The notes: generated by a model not told the origin, from the letters alone. 64,000 bases of DNA from an unicellular cyanobacterium SU2 (GCA_002110465.1 NEED01000073.1:1-64000), one strand, 5' to 3'. Counted from the stretch's first letter, positions 38,932-48,696 are shown. Numbers and translations are program-made.

Positions 38932-39366
38932 ATGATCAATTACGAACAATTGTCCCTCGATAATTCATCGACCCTAACGGCGACAGATAATCAAACAGAC
39001 ACCAAAACCCAAACCCTAGTGTGGGCGATCGCTCAAGCAGCAGACGACCGCAAAGCCGACAACATAGTGATCTTGAAAGTAACAGGGATTTCTTATTTAA
39101 CCGATTACTTCGTCATTGCTACCGGGAATTCGACCACCCAAGTGAAAGCAATTGCTGAAGCGATAGAAAAAAAAGTAGACCAAACCTGTCAGCAACCGCC
39201 CCTACGCATCGAAGGCAAACGAGAAGGAAGCTGGATACTTGAAGACTATGGAGATGTGATTGTTCACATTCTATTGCCTGAAGAAAGAGAATTTTATAAC
39301 CTAGAAGCGTTTTGGGGTCATGCCGAACGCCTTGAATTGTCCCAATTGCAAGCTATACAACCATAA
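38932..39366 (+). CDS. rsfS: Ribosomal silencing factor RsfS
   Basis: 144 residues. RsfS/Iojap fold: AAdDrKADNIVILKV-type strand, SYLTDYFVIATGNSTTQVKAIAEAI in outline, then EGKREGSWILEDYGDVIVHIL and REFYNLEAFWGHAE. Binds ribosomal protein L14 and blocks 30S-50S joining under nutrient limitation. Stop codon TAA overlaps the ATG of the next gene (TAATG), so translation is coupled. The N-terminal 25 residues are a variable extension. Confidence 0.95.
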   Translation: MINYEQLSLDNSSTLTATDNQTDTKTQTLVWAIAQAADDRKADNIVILKVTGISYLTDYFVIATGNSTTQVKAIAEAIEKKVDQTCQQPPLRIEGKREGSWILEDYGDVIVHILLPEEREFYNLEAFWGHAERLELSQLQAIQP

Positions 39367-39872
39367 TGACCATGAGGGAATTGCCCATAAACATCTGTCC
39401 TGTTCCCACTGAACAACAACCAGTCAACGAATACGAAAACTTGAAAGAATCTTGGTTTTTTCGGTGGGCAACCCTAGAAAACAAATCCTATTGGCGTAAA
39501 ATTGCCTGGATAGGACTAATCGGATGGGTCTTAACAAGCCCCATTGCTGCAGCTAGTTTTCCTCCCCAAAAATCCCCTTTTCTGTTTGTGTTGTGCAATA
39601 ACCTAGGGGGAGGCTTAATGATTACCCTCATCATCATACAATTAGGATTAGGCTGGCGTTATGTGGGCGATCGCCTCAAAAAAGAAACCATCTTTTATGA
39701 AGAATCAGGGTGGTATGACGGTCAAACTTGGCTTAAACCCCCAGAAGTGCTGACTCGCGATCGTCTAATCTTCTCCTATCAAGTAGATCCGATTTTAAAA
39801 CGTCTCACCCGTACCGCAGCTATTGTCGGGGGCATGATTATCGGTGATACCATAGTGTGGCTGTGTCTATAA
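39366..39872 (+). CDS. CGLD27/Ycf36-type (DUF1230) membrane protein
   Basis: 168 residues with two or three transmembrane helices (about 46-65, 75-95 and 145-165). Hallmarks of DUF1230: CPVPTEQQPVNEYENLKESWFF in outline near the N-terminus and FYEESGWYDGQTWLKP. In plants and algae CGLD27 is a greencut protein of the plastid; a photosynthetic or iron-related role has been proposed. Translationally coupled to rsfS by the TAATG overlap. The cyanobacterial function is unknown. Confidence 0.88.
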   Translation: MTMRELPINICPVPTEQQPVNEYENLKESWFFRWATLENKSYWRKIAWIGLIGWVLTSPIAAASFPPQKSPFLFVLCNNLGGGLMITLIIIQLGLGWRYVGDRLKKETIFYEESGWYDGQTWLKPPEVLTRDRLIFSYQVDPILKRLTRTAAIVGGMIIGDTIVWLCL

Positions 39873-39922
39873 AATCTCTATGCACTGCAATTTAAACTTT
39901 TTATCCTAAATATTGGAATCGA

Positions 39923-40876
39923 ATGACCAGAGGAACACGTACCCACGCGCCCAAACTAGAAGTGCATTTGCTACGAGAAGGGATTGTTGAATCGACCCAT
40001 CAGGTTGAAGCAACTGTCTGTGATGCTCGCGGAAGACTCCTATTAGTCGCCGGAAATTCTGAAACAACCGCCTTTGTTCGTTCAGCCCTCAAACCCTTTC
40101 AGGCATTAGCTGTTGCCACTACTGGGACCCTCGAACGCTACGATCTCAATGATAAAGACTTAGCCATCATTTGTAGCTCTCATCAAGGAAACGTTGAACA
40201 GGCGCGACAAGTCTTCAACGTTCTCTGGCGAGCCGATATTGAACCGAGCGCACTGCAATGTCCCATTCCCGAAGGATCTCGTAGCCCATTACAACACAAT
40301 TGTTCAGGAAAACACGCCGGAATGTTGGCTATCTGTCAACAACGCAACTGGCCTCTCAATACCTATCTCAAAAAGTCTTCCCCTGTACAACAGTTGATTT
40401 TAAGTAAAATTGCTGAGTTATTAGCCATGCCAGGAGAGGAATTGATCAGCGCCCATGATGATTGTGGAGCCCCAACCTATTCCATGAAGCTTAGCCAAAT
40501 GGCTCATTTATACGCCCAGTTAGCCTCAGGGAATAACCTAGATTTAGAAAGAATTGTACGGGCGATGAGTTACTATCCGACGATGGTTGCGGGGGTTGGA
40601 GCCTTTGATACAGAACTAATGCGCTTAACTGAAGGAGAACTCGTCAGTAAAGCTGGAGCCGAAGGGATTCAATGTGTAGGCCGTGTCGGAGAAGGAATGG
40701 GATTGGCCATGAAAGTGGTAGACGGCTCAAAACGCGCTAAATATGCTACCGCTCTTCATGTGTTGCGCAATATGGGTTGGATTACCCCCAGTGTTGCCGA
40801 AACTTTAGCGGAGCAGTTTATGATCCTCAGTAAGTATAAACGCCTCGAAGTCGTTGGTGAATTATCCATGCTCTAA
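39923..40876 (+). CDS. Asparaginase (Asparaginase_II family)
   Basis: 317 residues. Matches the PF06089 family rather than the classical AnsA/AnsB fold: VEVHLLREGIVES-like start, AFVRSALKPFQA, ICSSHQGN, PLQHNCSGKHAGML, DDCGAPTY, and SKAGAEGIQCVG. The Ser-His and Cys-Ser-Gly-Lys blocks are family-defining. Predicted to hydrolyse L-asparagine to aspartate and ammonia. Start ATG 50 bases after the CGLD27 gene. The initiator tRNA gene follows. Confidence 0.9.
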   Translation: MTRGTRTHAPKLEVHLLREGIVESTHQVEATVCDARGRLLLVAGNSETTAFVRSALKPFQALAVATTGTLERYDLNDKDLAIICSSHQGNVEQARQVFNVLWRADIEPSALQCPIPEGSRSPLQHNCSGKHAGMLAICQQRNWPLNTYLKKSSPVQQLILSKIAELLAMPGEELISAHDDCGAPTYSMKLSQMAHLYAQLASGNNLDLERIVRAMSYYPTMVAGVGAFDTELMRLTEGELVSKAGAEGIQCVGRVGEGMGLAMKVVDGSKRAKYATALHVLRNMGWITPSVAETLAEQFMILSKYKRLEVVGELSML

Positions 40877-40935
40877 AATTATTTAGCAAAGGGCTTGCCA
40901 TAAAGTTACTGTGATTGCTATACTTGGAAAGGCGA

Positions 40936-41009
<74 letters not shown>

Positions 41010-41338
41010 TTTACATTAAACTCTAAAAGTATATAGGTTTGAGAATGGGCTATGGACTGTTAGGGGCGTTCTTAACTCGGTTTTCACTCAATCTTACCTT
41101 ATCTGTTGGGGGTAACTAAGTAACTTTATCCTAGCTACTGGTCAACTTAATCGGAGTTTCGTGATGCTATTCTGTACATTATCTGAAACAGCTACAAAAT
41201 AGGCAGTATTAAATTTACTTCTCATTGGAGAAAATGAATTCCATCAATGGAACTTTTGTACCGCCAAACAGGTCAGGAATTGCTAGACTAGGATGAAATT
41301 AGTATTTTAGTGACTATCTGGCTGACGATACGCGCCCT
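41010..41338. other. Intergenic region, 329 bases
   Basis: Between the initiator tRNA and smc. I see no open frame of significance, no terminator with a T run and no repeat. It presumably holds the smc promoter. Confidence 0.5.
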
Positions 41339-44300
41339 ATGGTTCATATAAAGCGCATCGAACTCTCTCACTTTAAATCTTTTGGTGGAACCACTTCTAT
41401 TCCCTTTATGACAGGGTTTACAGTGGTTTCGGGTCCGAATGGATCGGGAAAATCTAACATTCTTGATGCGTTACTCTTTTGCTTAGGACTAGCCACCTCC
41501 AAAGGGATGAGGGCTGAACGTCTTCCTGATTTAGTAAACCATAATCACAGTAATAACCGCAAGACCCAAGAAGCAAGCGTCTGTGTTACCTTTGACGTTT
41601 CTGATCTCTCAGACTTAGATGAATTTAGTCGAAATAGCCCCCCTTTGACTAAAGTTGAGGTAGTGGAGAAAAATCATAGTCAAGGGAATGGGAAAGGACA
41701 AACGACACTTAATGAGTCTGAAGCGATCAAGGACAAACAGTTGATCCGTAGCAGTGAATGGACAGTAACGCGACGGTTACGAGTCACAAAAGGGGGAAGT
41801 TATTCCTCAAATTATTATATCAATGGCGAATCATGCAACGTCAGTGAACTTCATGAACAATTGAACCGACTGCGGATTTATCCTGAAGGATATAATGTTG
41901 TGTTACAAGGGGATGTTACTAGGATCATCTCCATGAATTCCAAGGAAAGACGACAAATTATTGATGAATTAGCAGGAGTAGCTGAATTTGATCGCAAAAT
42001 AGAAAAAACAAAAGAAACCCTTGAAGAAGTTAGAGAAAGAGAAGAACGTTGTCGTATTATTGAAACAGAATTAAAGCGATCGCTAGAAAGATTAACTGCG
42101 GATCGCATTAAAGCCGAAAAGTATCAAAAATTAAAAGCCCAAATTCACGAAAAGAAACAATGGGAAATTGTCTTAGTTTGGCAGTCTTTACAACAAAAAT
42201 TGACTCATCTTACTGCCCAAATTACCACAGGAGAACAAGAAGTTAGTCAACTCCAAGAAACCCTAACGAACCTCAGTCAACAAATTGAGCAAACTAGGAA
42301 GGAACTCGACGAACTCAACCGTCAAGTAAAAGCATTGGGGGAAGATGAACAATTAACCGTTGCTTCTCAATTAGCGACCCAAAAAGCCCAAAAAACTCAA
42401 CTTCAACAACGACAAAAAGAACTTATTACCCAGGTTAAAGAAAAGCAAAAATCTCTTGAAGAAACCCAAACCGCGATCGCCGAATATGAACAAGCATTAA
42501 CCCAACTGACTCAAGATAGTTTAGAACTCGAAACCAAGACAATTCCCTTTTTAAAACAACAACGCGATCGTACCTATCAAACTTTACAAATGGGACGAGA
42601 ACAAGCGAACGCGATCGCTGAAGCGTCTGATGCTTGGGTTCAAGAACAAACGTCTCTGAGTCGGAAAATTTCTACCCTTCAAAATACCCTTAACCCTCAA
42701 AAAAACCAACAGGCACAACTAACAGAACGCCGTCATCAATTAAATAATACCATCGAAGATGAAAGTCAACGGTTACACACTACAGAAGAAGAACTTCAGA
42801 GTCAACAAAAAGAATTAGAAACGTTATCTAATCAAACGACAACATCAACTGTACAAATACAAACCCTCGCCCAACAATTATCCGCCACAGAAACCGCCCA
42901 CAGCGTATTACAAGAAACCCAAGATCGTCTCATTAAAGAACATCGGGAAAAACAACGCCAATTAGATCGCCTAGAAGCTTCCCAACAAGCGCAACAAGAA
43001 GCCCAAGGAACCTACGCTACCCAATTAATATTAACCTCCGATCTCCCTGGCGTATGTGGGTTAGTTGCCCAACTTGGACAAGTCAACCCTCGCTATCAAT
43101 TAGCCTTAGAAATTGCTGCTGGATCAAGATTAGGTTATGTGGTGGTGGAAGATGATACCATTGCAGCAGCAGGAATTAAGTTATTAAAACAAGCTAAAGC
43201 AGGACGGGCGACCTTTTTACCTCTAACTAAAATTCGTCCTTCAAGGGTGCAAGATAACCCCCTATTACGGCAGTCTCCAGGGTTTATTGATCGGGCGGTT
43301 AATTTAGTGATTTGTAAGCCTGAACATCAGAATATTTTTGCTTACGTTTTTGGTAATACAGTCGTCTTTGAAACCCTTAATGATGCCCGATCTCATCTGG
43401 GAAAACAACGAATTGTTACCCTAGAAGGAGATCTCTTAGAAACCAGTGGGGCGATGACGGGAGGAAGTAAACCTAAACGATCTAACATTCGTTTTGGAAC
43501 CCTTGTTAGGGGAGAATCAGAAGAAATTAAATCTATTAGAGTAAGATTAGAAGACTTAGATAGTTTACTATCTAGAAATCAAGAAAAATTAGCTCAAAAA
43601 GCAATTGAATTAAAAGAATTATCAAGAACTTTAATAGAAGCTAGACAAGAAGAAAGAGAACAACACTTAAAGAATCAACAATTTGCGAAAGAAATCAAAC
43701 GATTAACTGAACAAAAAAACAAACTAAATATACAATTAATTACCCATAGAGAAGAGTTAGAACAAGTTGTTAGTCAACTAACAATTTTAGACAGAGAAAT
43801 TCCTGTTATAGAAAGTAAATTGCGCGAACAACACAAACAGTTATCAGAGTTAGAAGAATCACAAACAAATAGCGAATGGCAAGAAATTCAAGGGTTAATT
43901 AAGACTCAAGAAAGTCAGTTACAAGAACGAGAAAAAGATTTCAGAAAAGGAGAAGAAAGACTTAAAGAAACTAAAAGTCAAGTCCAACGACTACAGGAAA
44001 AAATCAGTGAAGGAAAACAACTCATAGAATTAGATAAAAGTCAACAATTAGTCATTGCTAATGAACAAGAAGAACTTAATACTAAGTTAAATGAAGTTGC
44101 CCAGAAAATTAAAGAATCAAAGAGATTATTAGAGCAACTCAATGTTAAACTAGGAGAAACTAAAAAAGAACGCGATCGCACCGAAAAAAGTTTACAGTCT
44201 TTACAAAATAATCATCAACAAAAAACTTGGCAATTAGAAAAACTAGAAACTACTCAACAGGAAAGAAAAGAGACTTTAACAACATTACAAGAAGAACTAG

Positions 44301-45028
44301 CTGCCCGAAATACAGAACTTCCTGACCCCTTACCTGAAGTTCCCTTATTGGCTGAAATAGACCTAGAAACCACAAACTTAACGCCCCATATTGAACAACT
44401 ACAAAAAGAAATTCGTAACGGACAAAAACGTCTCGAAGCAATGGAACCCGTTAATATGTTAGCTTTAGAAGAACATGAAAAAACTCAAGTTAGACTTAAT
44501 GAATTAACTGAAAAATTATCCACTATAGAAGGAGAAAGAACTGATTTATTATTAAGAATAGAAAACTTTACGACTTTAAGATATCGCTCTTTTAAAGAAG
44601 CTTTTGATGCAGTAAATGAAAACTTTAAAAGTATCTTTGCAACTTTATCTGATGGGGATGGTTACTTACAACTAGATAACGAAGAAAATCCTTTTGAAGG
44701 AGGGTTAAATCTAGTCGCCCATCCCAAAGGAAAACCAGTTCAGAGGTTAAGTTCGATGTCAGGAGGAGAAAAATCTTTAACGGCTTTAAGCTTTATTTTT
44801 TCCTTGCAAAGATACCGTCCTTCCCCTTTCTATGGCTTCGATGAAGTAGATATGTTTTTAGATGGGGCGAATGTGGAAAGACTATCGAAAATGATCCGAC
44901 AACAGGCGCAACAAGCTCAATTTATTGTAGTTAGTTTACGTCGTCCTATGATTGAAGCCTCAGAAAGGACTATCGGGGTAACTCAAGCGAGGGGGGCTTA
45001 TACTCAAGTATTAGGGATTAAACTATAA
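41339..45028 (+). CDS. smc: Chromosome segregation protein SMC
   Basis: 1229 residues. N-terminal ATPase half with Walker A GPNGSGKSN (about 32-40), coiled coil, hinge (about 555-665; GVCGLVAQLGQV, IAAGSRLGYVVVEDD), return coiled coil, and C-terminal half with the ABC signature LSSMSGGEKSLTAL, Walker B YGFDEVDMFLDG and D-loop. Homodimeric condensin core that organises and segregates the chromosome with ScpA/ScpB. The insert between about 90 and 130 (rich in Ser/Gln/Glu) is typical of cyanobacterial SMCs. FDEVD replaces the more common LDEVD. Alone here, with no scp genes nearby. Confidence 0.97.
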   Translation: MVHIKRIELSHFKSFGGTTSIPFMTGFTVVSGPNGSGKSNILDALLFCLGLATSKGMRAERLPDLVNHNHSNNRKTQEASVCVTFDVSDLSDLDEFSRNSPPLTKVEVVEKNHSQGNGKGQTTLNESEAIKDKQLIRSSEWTVTRRLRVTKGGSYSSNYYINGESCNVSELHEQLNRLRIYPEGYNVVLQGDVTRIISMNSKERRQIIDELAGVAEFDRKIEKTKETLEEVREREERCRIIETELKRSLERLTADRIKAEKYQKLKAQIHEKKQWEIVLVWQSLQQKLTHLTAQITTGEQEVSQLQETLTNLSQQIEQTRKELDELNRQVKALGEDEQLTVASQLATQKAQKTQLQQRQKELITQVKEKQKSLEETQTAIAEYEQALTQLTQDSLELETKTIPFLKQQRDRTYQTLQMGREQANAIAEASDAWVQEQTSLSRKISTLQNTLNPQKNQQAQLTERRHQLNNTIEDESQRLHTTEEELQSQQKELETLSNQTTTSTVQIQTLAQQLSATETAHSVLQETQDRLIKEHREKQRQLDRLEASQQAQQEAQGTYATQLILTSDLPGVCGLVAQLGQVNPRYQLALEIAAGSRLGYVVVEDDTIAAAGIKLLKQAKAGRATFLPLTKIRPSRVQDNPLLRQSPGFIDRAVNLVICKPEHQNIFAYVFGNTVVFETLNDARSHLGKQRIVTLEGDLLETSGAMTGGSKPKRSNIRFGTLVRGESEEIKSIRVRLEDLDSLLSRNQEKLAQKAIELKELSRTLIEARQEEREQHLKNQQFAKEIKRLTEQKNKLNIQLITHREELEQVVSQLTILDREIPVIESKLREQHKQLSELEESQTNSEWQEIQGLIKTQESQLQEREKDFRKGEERLKETKSQVQRLQEKISEGKQLIELDKSQQLVIANEQEELNTKLNEVAQKIKESKRLLEQLNVKLGETKKERDRTEKSLQSLQNNHQQKTWQLEKLETTQQERKETLTTLQEELAARNTELPDPLPEVPLLAEIDLETTNLTPHIEQLQKEIRNGQKRLEAMEPVNMLALEEHEKTQVRLNELTEKLSTIEGERTDLLLRIENFTTLRYRSFKEAFDAVNENFKSIFATLSDGDGYLQLDNEENPFEGGLNLVAHPKGKPVQRLSSMSGGEKSLTALSFIFSLQRYRPSPFYGFDEVDMFLDGANVERLSKMIRQQAQQAQFIVVSLRRPMIEASERTIGVTQARGAYTQVLGIKL

Positions 45029-45061
45029 AGTTAGTCTATAGTTAGTGATGAGCTTAATAAT

Positions 45062-45610
45062 ATGGTTTCGGCAACTTACAAATGGTCGATAGAGAAATGG
45101 CACGAACTGGTGAACTCTGGAGTGCTAGAAGGGCAAAAAGTGGAGTTATTAGAAGGAGATATCGTTGAGATGAGTCCAGAGGGTGTTGAGCATAGCTTTA
45201 CTAACGAGAGCATTGTCATTTATCTGCGAAACAAGTTATCTCGATTAGCTCATGTGAGAGAATCCCACCCCATCACTTTAGACAATTCTGAGCCCGAACC
45301 CGATATTGCTATTGTTAGATTGCCTTTAACTATTTATCGTACCCATCATCCTTATGCAGAAGATATTTATTGGTTAATTGAAGTGTCCCAGGGAACACTC
45401 AAGAAAGACTTAGAACAGAAAGTTACTACTTATGCCCGTAATAGGATATCTGAATATTGGGTAATCGACCTAAACAATAAGAAGATTATTCTTCATACTC
45501 AGCCGAGTAAAGATAAATACTTGGAAATAGTTGAATACAAATCGGGAATAGTAACGCCTCAAGCCTTTGCCAATATTGAGATCGAGGTCGAGAATTTATT
45601 GTTGTATTAA
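45062..45610 (+). CDS. Uma2-family (DUF820) putative nuclease-like protein
   Basis: 182 residues. Uma2 motifs: KVELLEGDIVEMSP, SEPEPDIAIV with the catalytic Asp, IYWLIEVSQGTLKKDLEQKVTTYA with the Glu and Lys, RISEYWVIDL. Shares the fold but little sequence with the member at 24224. It follows smc by 33 bases on the same strand and may share its transcript by read-through, though no functional link is known. Confidence 0.92.
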   Translation: MVSATYKWSIEKWHELVNSGVLEGQKVELLEGDIVEMSPEGVEHSFTNESIVIYLRNKLSRLAHVRESHPITLDNSEPEPDIAIVRLPLTIYRTHHPYAEDIYWLIEVSQGTLKKDLEQKVTTYARNRISEYWVIDLNNKKIILHTQPSKDKYLEIVEYKSGIVTPQAFANIEIEVENLLLY

Positions 45611-45792
45611 TTGTCCATTTATAAGTTTTCCGTTGATGGATATAAAATTCACAGGTAGTTTTTATCTTAATAATTGATACTAAATCCCGTTATCATAGGC
45701 TACTAATGAAGATAGTAAAAAGAAGTTCGGCGACGCGGAGATTCAGCGTTGTCAAACTTTACTCGAGCCGCAAGAGGCAACATTACTAAAGT

Positions 45793-46824
45793 TTAACAGC
45801 TGCTGTCATCTAAAGAATCACCTGATTTTAAATCAGATAAGGTAGCATTCCCTGTACAAAAAAGCACTGTCGTTATTTCAGCTATCAGTAACTTCACCAA
45901 GTCATGGAGAGCTTCAGGAGATTCAGAAGCAGCTTGCAGAAAAGGAAAAGCTAAGCCTCCTAAGTCTGCCCCTAGGGCGATCGCTTTCGCCACATCTAAC
46001 CCATTACGCACTCCCCCAGACGCAATCAAAGGAATTTCAGGGTAACGTTGTCGAATCTGTAAGATACAATCAGCCGTCGAAATTCCCCAATCAGCAAAGG
46101 TTTTTCCTAACTGACGTTGTAGAGGGTTTTGAGCGCGTTCACTCTCTACTTTTGCCCAGGATGTCCCTCCAGCCCCCGCTACATCAATCGCACTAACCCC
46201 TGCTTCAATTAACTGCTGTGCCATTTTCCCAGAAATACCATTCCCAACTTCTTTGGCAATCACTGGAACTGAAATCCCTGAACACACTTTATTGATTTTG
46301 TCAAGTAAACCTTTAAAATTGGTATCTCCTTGAGGTTGGATACATTCTTGGAGGGGATTAATATGAAAAATCAGAGCATCAGCTTGTAAAAGTTCCACAA
46401 CTTGGAAGCATTGCTCTATCCCATATTTATAATTAAGCTGTACAGCCCCTAAATTAGCAAATAACAGAATATCTGGGGCAACTGAACGCACATTAAAAGT
46501 CTCAGCTACCTCTGGTTTTTCGATCGCCACCCGTTGCGACCCGACCCCCATGGCTAAATTATAGGTTTGGGCAATTTCTCCCAAGCGAAAATTGATAGTT
46601 TTTGCCCAGGGAGTCCCTCCTGTCATGGAGGAAATGAGAATAGGTGCGCTGAGGGACTTGCCTAAAAATGTGGTAGAGAGGTCAATTTCACTGAGATCTA
46701 ACTCTGGTAAACAACAGTGAGTGAACCGATAGCGGTCTAACCCATTGCTGAAATGGCGAAATTGTACGTCTTCTTCCAGACAAATTCGCAAGTGGTCATC
46801 TTTGCGTGTCTGGGTGTTACTCAT
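45793..46824 (-). CDS. fni: Type 2 isopentenyl-diphosphate delta-isomerase
   Basis: 343 residues. FMN-dependent IDI-2: [15 protein letters not shown] at the N-terminus (substrate diphosphate contacts), ISSMTGGT (FMN), [40 protein letters not shown] and [22 protein letters not shown], all conserved. Converts IPP to DMAPP at the end of the MEP pathway, feeding carotenoids, phytol and quinones in cyanobacteria. Divergent from the UspA gene. Confidence 0.97.
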   Translation of the reverse strand: MSNTQTRKDDHLRICLEEDVQFRHFSNGLDRYRFTHCCLPELDLSEIDLSTTFLGKSLSAPILISSMTGGTPWAKTINFRLGEIAQTYNLAMGVGSQRVAIEKPEVAETFNVRSVAPDILLFANLGAVQLNYKYGIEQCFQVVELLQADALIFHINPLQECIQPQGDTNFKGLLDKINKVCSGISVPVIAKEVGNGISGKMAQQLIEAGVSAIDVAGAGGTSWAKVESERAQNPLQRQLGKTFADWGISTADCILQIRQRYPEIPLIASGGVRNGLDVAKAIALGADLGGLAFPFLQAASESPEALHDLVKLLIAEITTVLFCTGNATLSDLKSGDSLDDSSC

Positions 46825-46912
46825 TGCAGTTATCTATGATTGGTTACTCGCTATTAGTTATAACAAGTTTCTTGAGTCAAGGGGAGTCAACCGTTACTAT
46901 CGAGATAGAGTA

Positions 46913-47350
46913 ATGTATTCAACAATGAGTTTATTTACTTGCGATCGCGTTCTGGTTCCTATTGATTTTTCTGAGGTATCTTGGAAATCTTTAGAGGAAA
47001 CCCTCAATTTTGTCCCAGATTCTTCACACATCTATGTGCTGCACGTACTTTCTCGTCTTTTACCCGTAGAACCTGGAGTGATTTGGCAAACCGTTAATGA
47101 TCAAACCCGTATGCAGAGTGTCGTTAATCTTTTTGAGCAACGCTACCCTAAATCTAATCATAAAAATCTGCATTTTGAGGTTAAAATTGGCGATCCTAGT
47201 GCGGAAATTATTGATTATGCCAAAAATAATCCAATTGACTTAATTGTTATTGCGTCTCATGGATACACAGGGGTTACTCGTTTTCTGTTAGGTTCAGTAA
47301 CTGAACGAGTCGTCCGTTTTGCTCAATGTCCTGTGTTAGTTTGGCGATAA
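46913..47350 (+). CDS. Universal stress protein (UspA family)
   Basis: 145 residues from MYSTMSLFTC (46913; MSLF at 46925 is also possible). A longer open frame reaches back over fni and is not used. UspA fold: RVLVPIDFSEVS, HVLSRLL, IIDYAKNNPIDLIVIASHG, and the ATP-binding loop GYTGVTRFLLGSVTERVV with the G-2x-G-9x-GS pattern, ending CPVLVWR. Single-domain cytoplasmic stress protein of the nucleotide-binding subclass. Confidence 0.93.
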   Translation: MYSTMSLFTCDRVLVPIDFSEVSWKSLEETLNFVPDSSHIYVLHVLSRLLPVEPGVIWQTVNDQTRMQSVVNLFEQRYPKSNHKNLHFEVKIGDPSAEIIDYAKNNPIDLIVIASHGYTGVTRFLLGSVTERVVRFAQCPVLVWR

Positions 47351-47400
47351 TTGTTCGATGATCTTGATTCTGTGATATGCCCGATAACAAACATATTTAG

Positions 47401-47424
47401 CCCCAAGAATATCTATCCTTGGGG
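47401..47424 (+). terminator. Hairpin after UspA gene
   Basis: CCCCAAG/CTTGGGG 7-bp inverted repeat with a ten-base loop, 50 bases after the uspA stop; the following tract (TTAAAACTT) is poor in T, so termination strength is uncertain. Confidence 0.4.
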
Positions 47425-47611
47425 TTAAAACTTATTATAGACCGACCTTTTATATGCGAGTGGCTGGCAGTTTTGATTTCATGAAACTATCGTAAACTTT
47501 TATATACTTATTCTCTTTATTCTTAATGATTTCTTTAGTTTTTTCAGGTGATTGGGGTTCTTCTCATGTCCTTAATACAGAGCTAGAAACAGCAAGTGAG
47601 GTTTTCCCCCC
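47425..47611. other. Spacer upstream of the Hlip gene
   Basis: Region between the uspA hairpin and the Hlip promoter. No gene seen. Regulatory sites begin at about 47612 (see HLR1-like element). Confidence 0.4.
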
Positions 47612-47673
47612 TTGTAAAGCCTTTGTAACTTTTCTTATAATTTAGTTAATATAAGTTTACAATTCGTTATAAA
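47612..47673 (+). promoter_or_regulatory. HLR1-like (RpaB-type) elements and -10 box of the Hlip gene
   Basis: TTTACAATTCGTTATAAA (47656-47673) fits the high-light regulatory element (two TTACA-type half sites spaced by two bases) with one mismatch in the second half. Two more TTACA half sites lie inverted at 47612-47629, spaced one base too far. A TATAAT -10 box is at 47636-47641. The gene is a high-light-inducible protein, so RpaB control is expected from the family. Confidence 0.4.
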
Positions 47674-47697
47674 TACCAGAATTTAGCGAGGTCATCA

Positions 47698-47841
47698 ATG
47701 GATAACCAAGAAACAAAAATGGGTTTTACTCAATTTGCCGAAGCCTGGAATGGTCGTTTAGCTATGTTAGGGTTTGTGATTGGAATAGCGACTGAATGGC
47801 TAACAGGTCAAGGAATCTTATCTCAAATTGGTCTGATGTAG
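47698..47841 (+). CDS. High-light-inducible protein (Hlip/SCP)
   Basis: 47 residues, MDNQETKMGFTQFAEAWNGRLAMLGFVIG... The segment EAWNGRLAMLGF is the chlorophyll-binding signature of the CAB/ELIP/HLIP superfamily (ExxNGRxAM), followed by one transmembrane helix to about residue 37. Single-helix Hlips bind chlorophyll and carotenoid as dimers and protect newly made photosystem II and chlorophyll synthase in thylakoids under high light. Shine-Dalgarno GAGG lies about 9 bases upstream. A terminator hairpin follows at 47884. Confidence 0.92.
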   Translation: MDNQETKMGFTQFAEAWNGRLAMLGFVIGIATEWLTGQGILSQIGLM

Positions 47842-47883
47842 TGTCACTGTACATCAATTTTCAGTTAATCAATTAACTGAAAG

Positions 47884-47904
47884 GAGGGAGTAAATAGCTC
47901 CCTC
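47884..47904 (+). terminator. Hairpin after Hlip gene
   Basis: GAGGGAG/CTCCCTC inverted repeat with a seven-base loop, then TTATTCC; 42 bases past the Hlip stop codon. Weak T tract. Confidence 0.5.
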
Positions 47905-47950
47905 TTATTCCTATTCACCGAAATTTGCTAAATTTACGACTTAATTATCT

Positions 47951-48220
47951 ATGTTTCCCGATCTTTTTGAAGCTACCAAAGAATACTGGCAACAGCTAGA
48001 CGATCTCGAATCTCGTTATCAACAAGGACAACTATCTATTGAAGAAGTTGACCAAGAAGTTGAAAGATTAATGAAAAAGCTTGGACAAAAACGGCGAGAA
48101 AGTCTGAAATTTGTCCTAGCAAGTTGGTCAAATTGGATATCTGCTCATACAGAAATTCTCATCGGTTTAGTTGGCATCATTATTATTGCCTATGCTTGGA
48201 TGCTTACCACTACCACTTAA
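47951..48220 (+). CDS. Small tail-anchored membrane protein
   Basis: 89 residues. The N-terminal 55 residues are helical and highly charged (QQLDDLESRYQQGQLSIEEV and QEVERLMKKLGQKRRE), and residues about 67-85 form a single C-terminal transmembrane helix. Looks like a conserved cyanobacterial hypothetical protein; position next to the Hlip gene is suggestive of a thylakoid location, but that is inference. Confidence 0.75.
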   Translation: MFPDLFEATKEYWQQLDDLESRYQQGQLSIEEVDQEVERLMKKLGQKRRESLKFVLASWSNWISAHTEILIGLVGIIIIAYAWMLTTTT

Positions 48221-48356
48221 AAAACTTCCACTTAATTCCACTTCTTCGCTGGAAAGGGAATAATCAAACCCTTGAATATACCTAAGTTTTGGGACTGACA
48301 TCACCCCTAACTACCCAATATATTAAAAATAACAAGAGAACACCGAGGTCAAATAA

Positions 48357-48551
48357 ATGTCTACCACCACCAACAACACCATCATCATCCGCAATTACGT
48401 CATTCTTGCCGCTCTTACTTTATTTGTTTCAATGGGATTAACCGATACATTTTTCGCTTCTACCCGTACTGGACAACAAGATCGCCTCGATAACTATGGA
48501 CAAGTAGTTAGTGCGGGACTGGTTGCTTATGCTCAAAAATTAGGGCGTTAA
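48357..48551 (+). CDS. Small membrane protein of unknown function
   Basis: 64 residues. One hydrophobic helix (about 12-30; YVILAALTLFVSMG) and a polar C-terminal half (TRTGQQDRLDNYGQ). GAGG Shine-Dalgarno about 10 bases upstream and a strong terminator downstream support a real gene. No family recognised. Confidence 0.7.
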   Translation: MSTTTNNTIIIRNYVILAALTLFVSMGLTDTFFASTRTGQQDRLDNYGQVVSAGLVAYAQKLGR

Positions 48552-48592
48552 TTCCCAGTTGCGTTTTTTTGACCTTTTTCTCTTGCTGTTCC

Positions 48593-48616
48593 CCCGTCAC
48601 ATGACGGGTTTTTTTT
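48593..48616 (+). terminator. Rho-independent terminator
   Basis: CCCGTCA-CA-TGACGGG, a 7-bp stem with a two-base centre, followed by eight T. Follows the 64-residue membrane protein gene. Confidence 0.9.
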
Positions 48617-48661
48617 GTTTCGATCTTCATGAGTGACAATTATAAAACTGTCCTCTTTGTC

Positions 48662-48690
48662 TTGAATCTCAAAAATAGCGACTTTATACT
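48662..48690 (+). promoter_or_regulatory. Sigma-70-type promoter for candidate ncRNA
   Basis: -35 TTGAAT (48662-48667) and -10 TATACT (48685-48690) with a 17-base spacer; predicted start near 48697, directly ahead of the structured RNA candidate and of no protein gene. Confidence 0.5.
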
Positions 48691-48696
48691 TTGGAT

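Noticed and set aside
41233-41295. 20-codon frame upstream of smc
   Set aside because: No ribosome-binding site of note and no recognisable features.
45755-45795. AAACTTTA/TAAAGTTT inverted repeat near the fni 3' end
   Set aside because: Short, A/T-only and partly inside the coding end; may be a weak terminator, but there is too little to support a call.
46745-46912. N-terminal extension of the UspA protein by 56 residues
   Set aside because: It overlaps fni antisense and has no similarity to UspA; the fold begins at MYST/MSLF.
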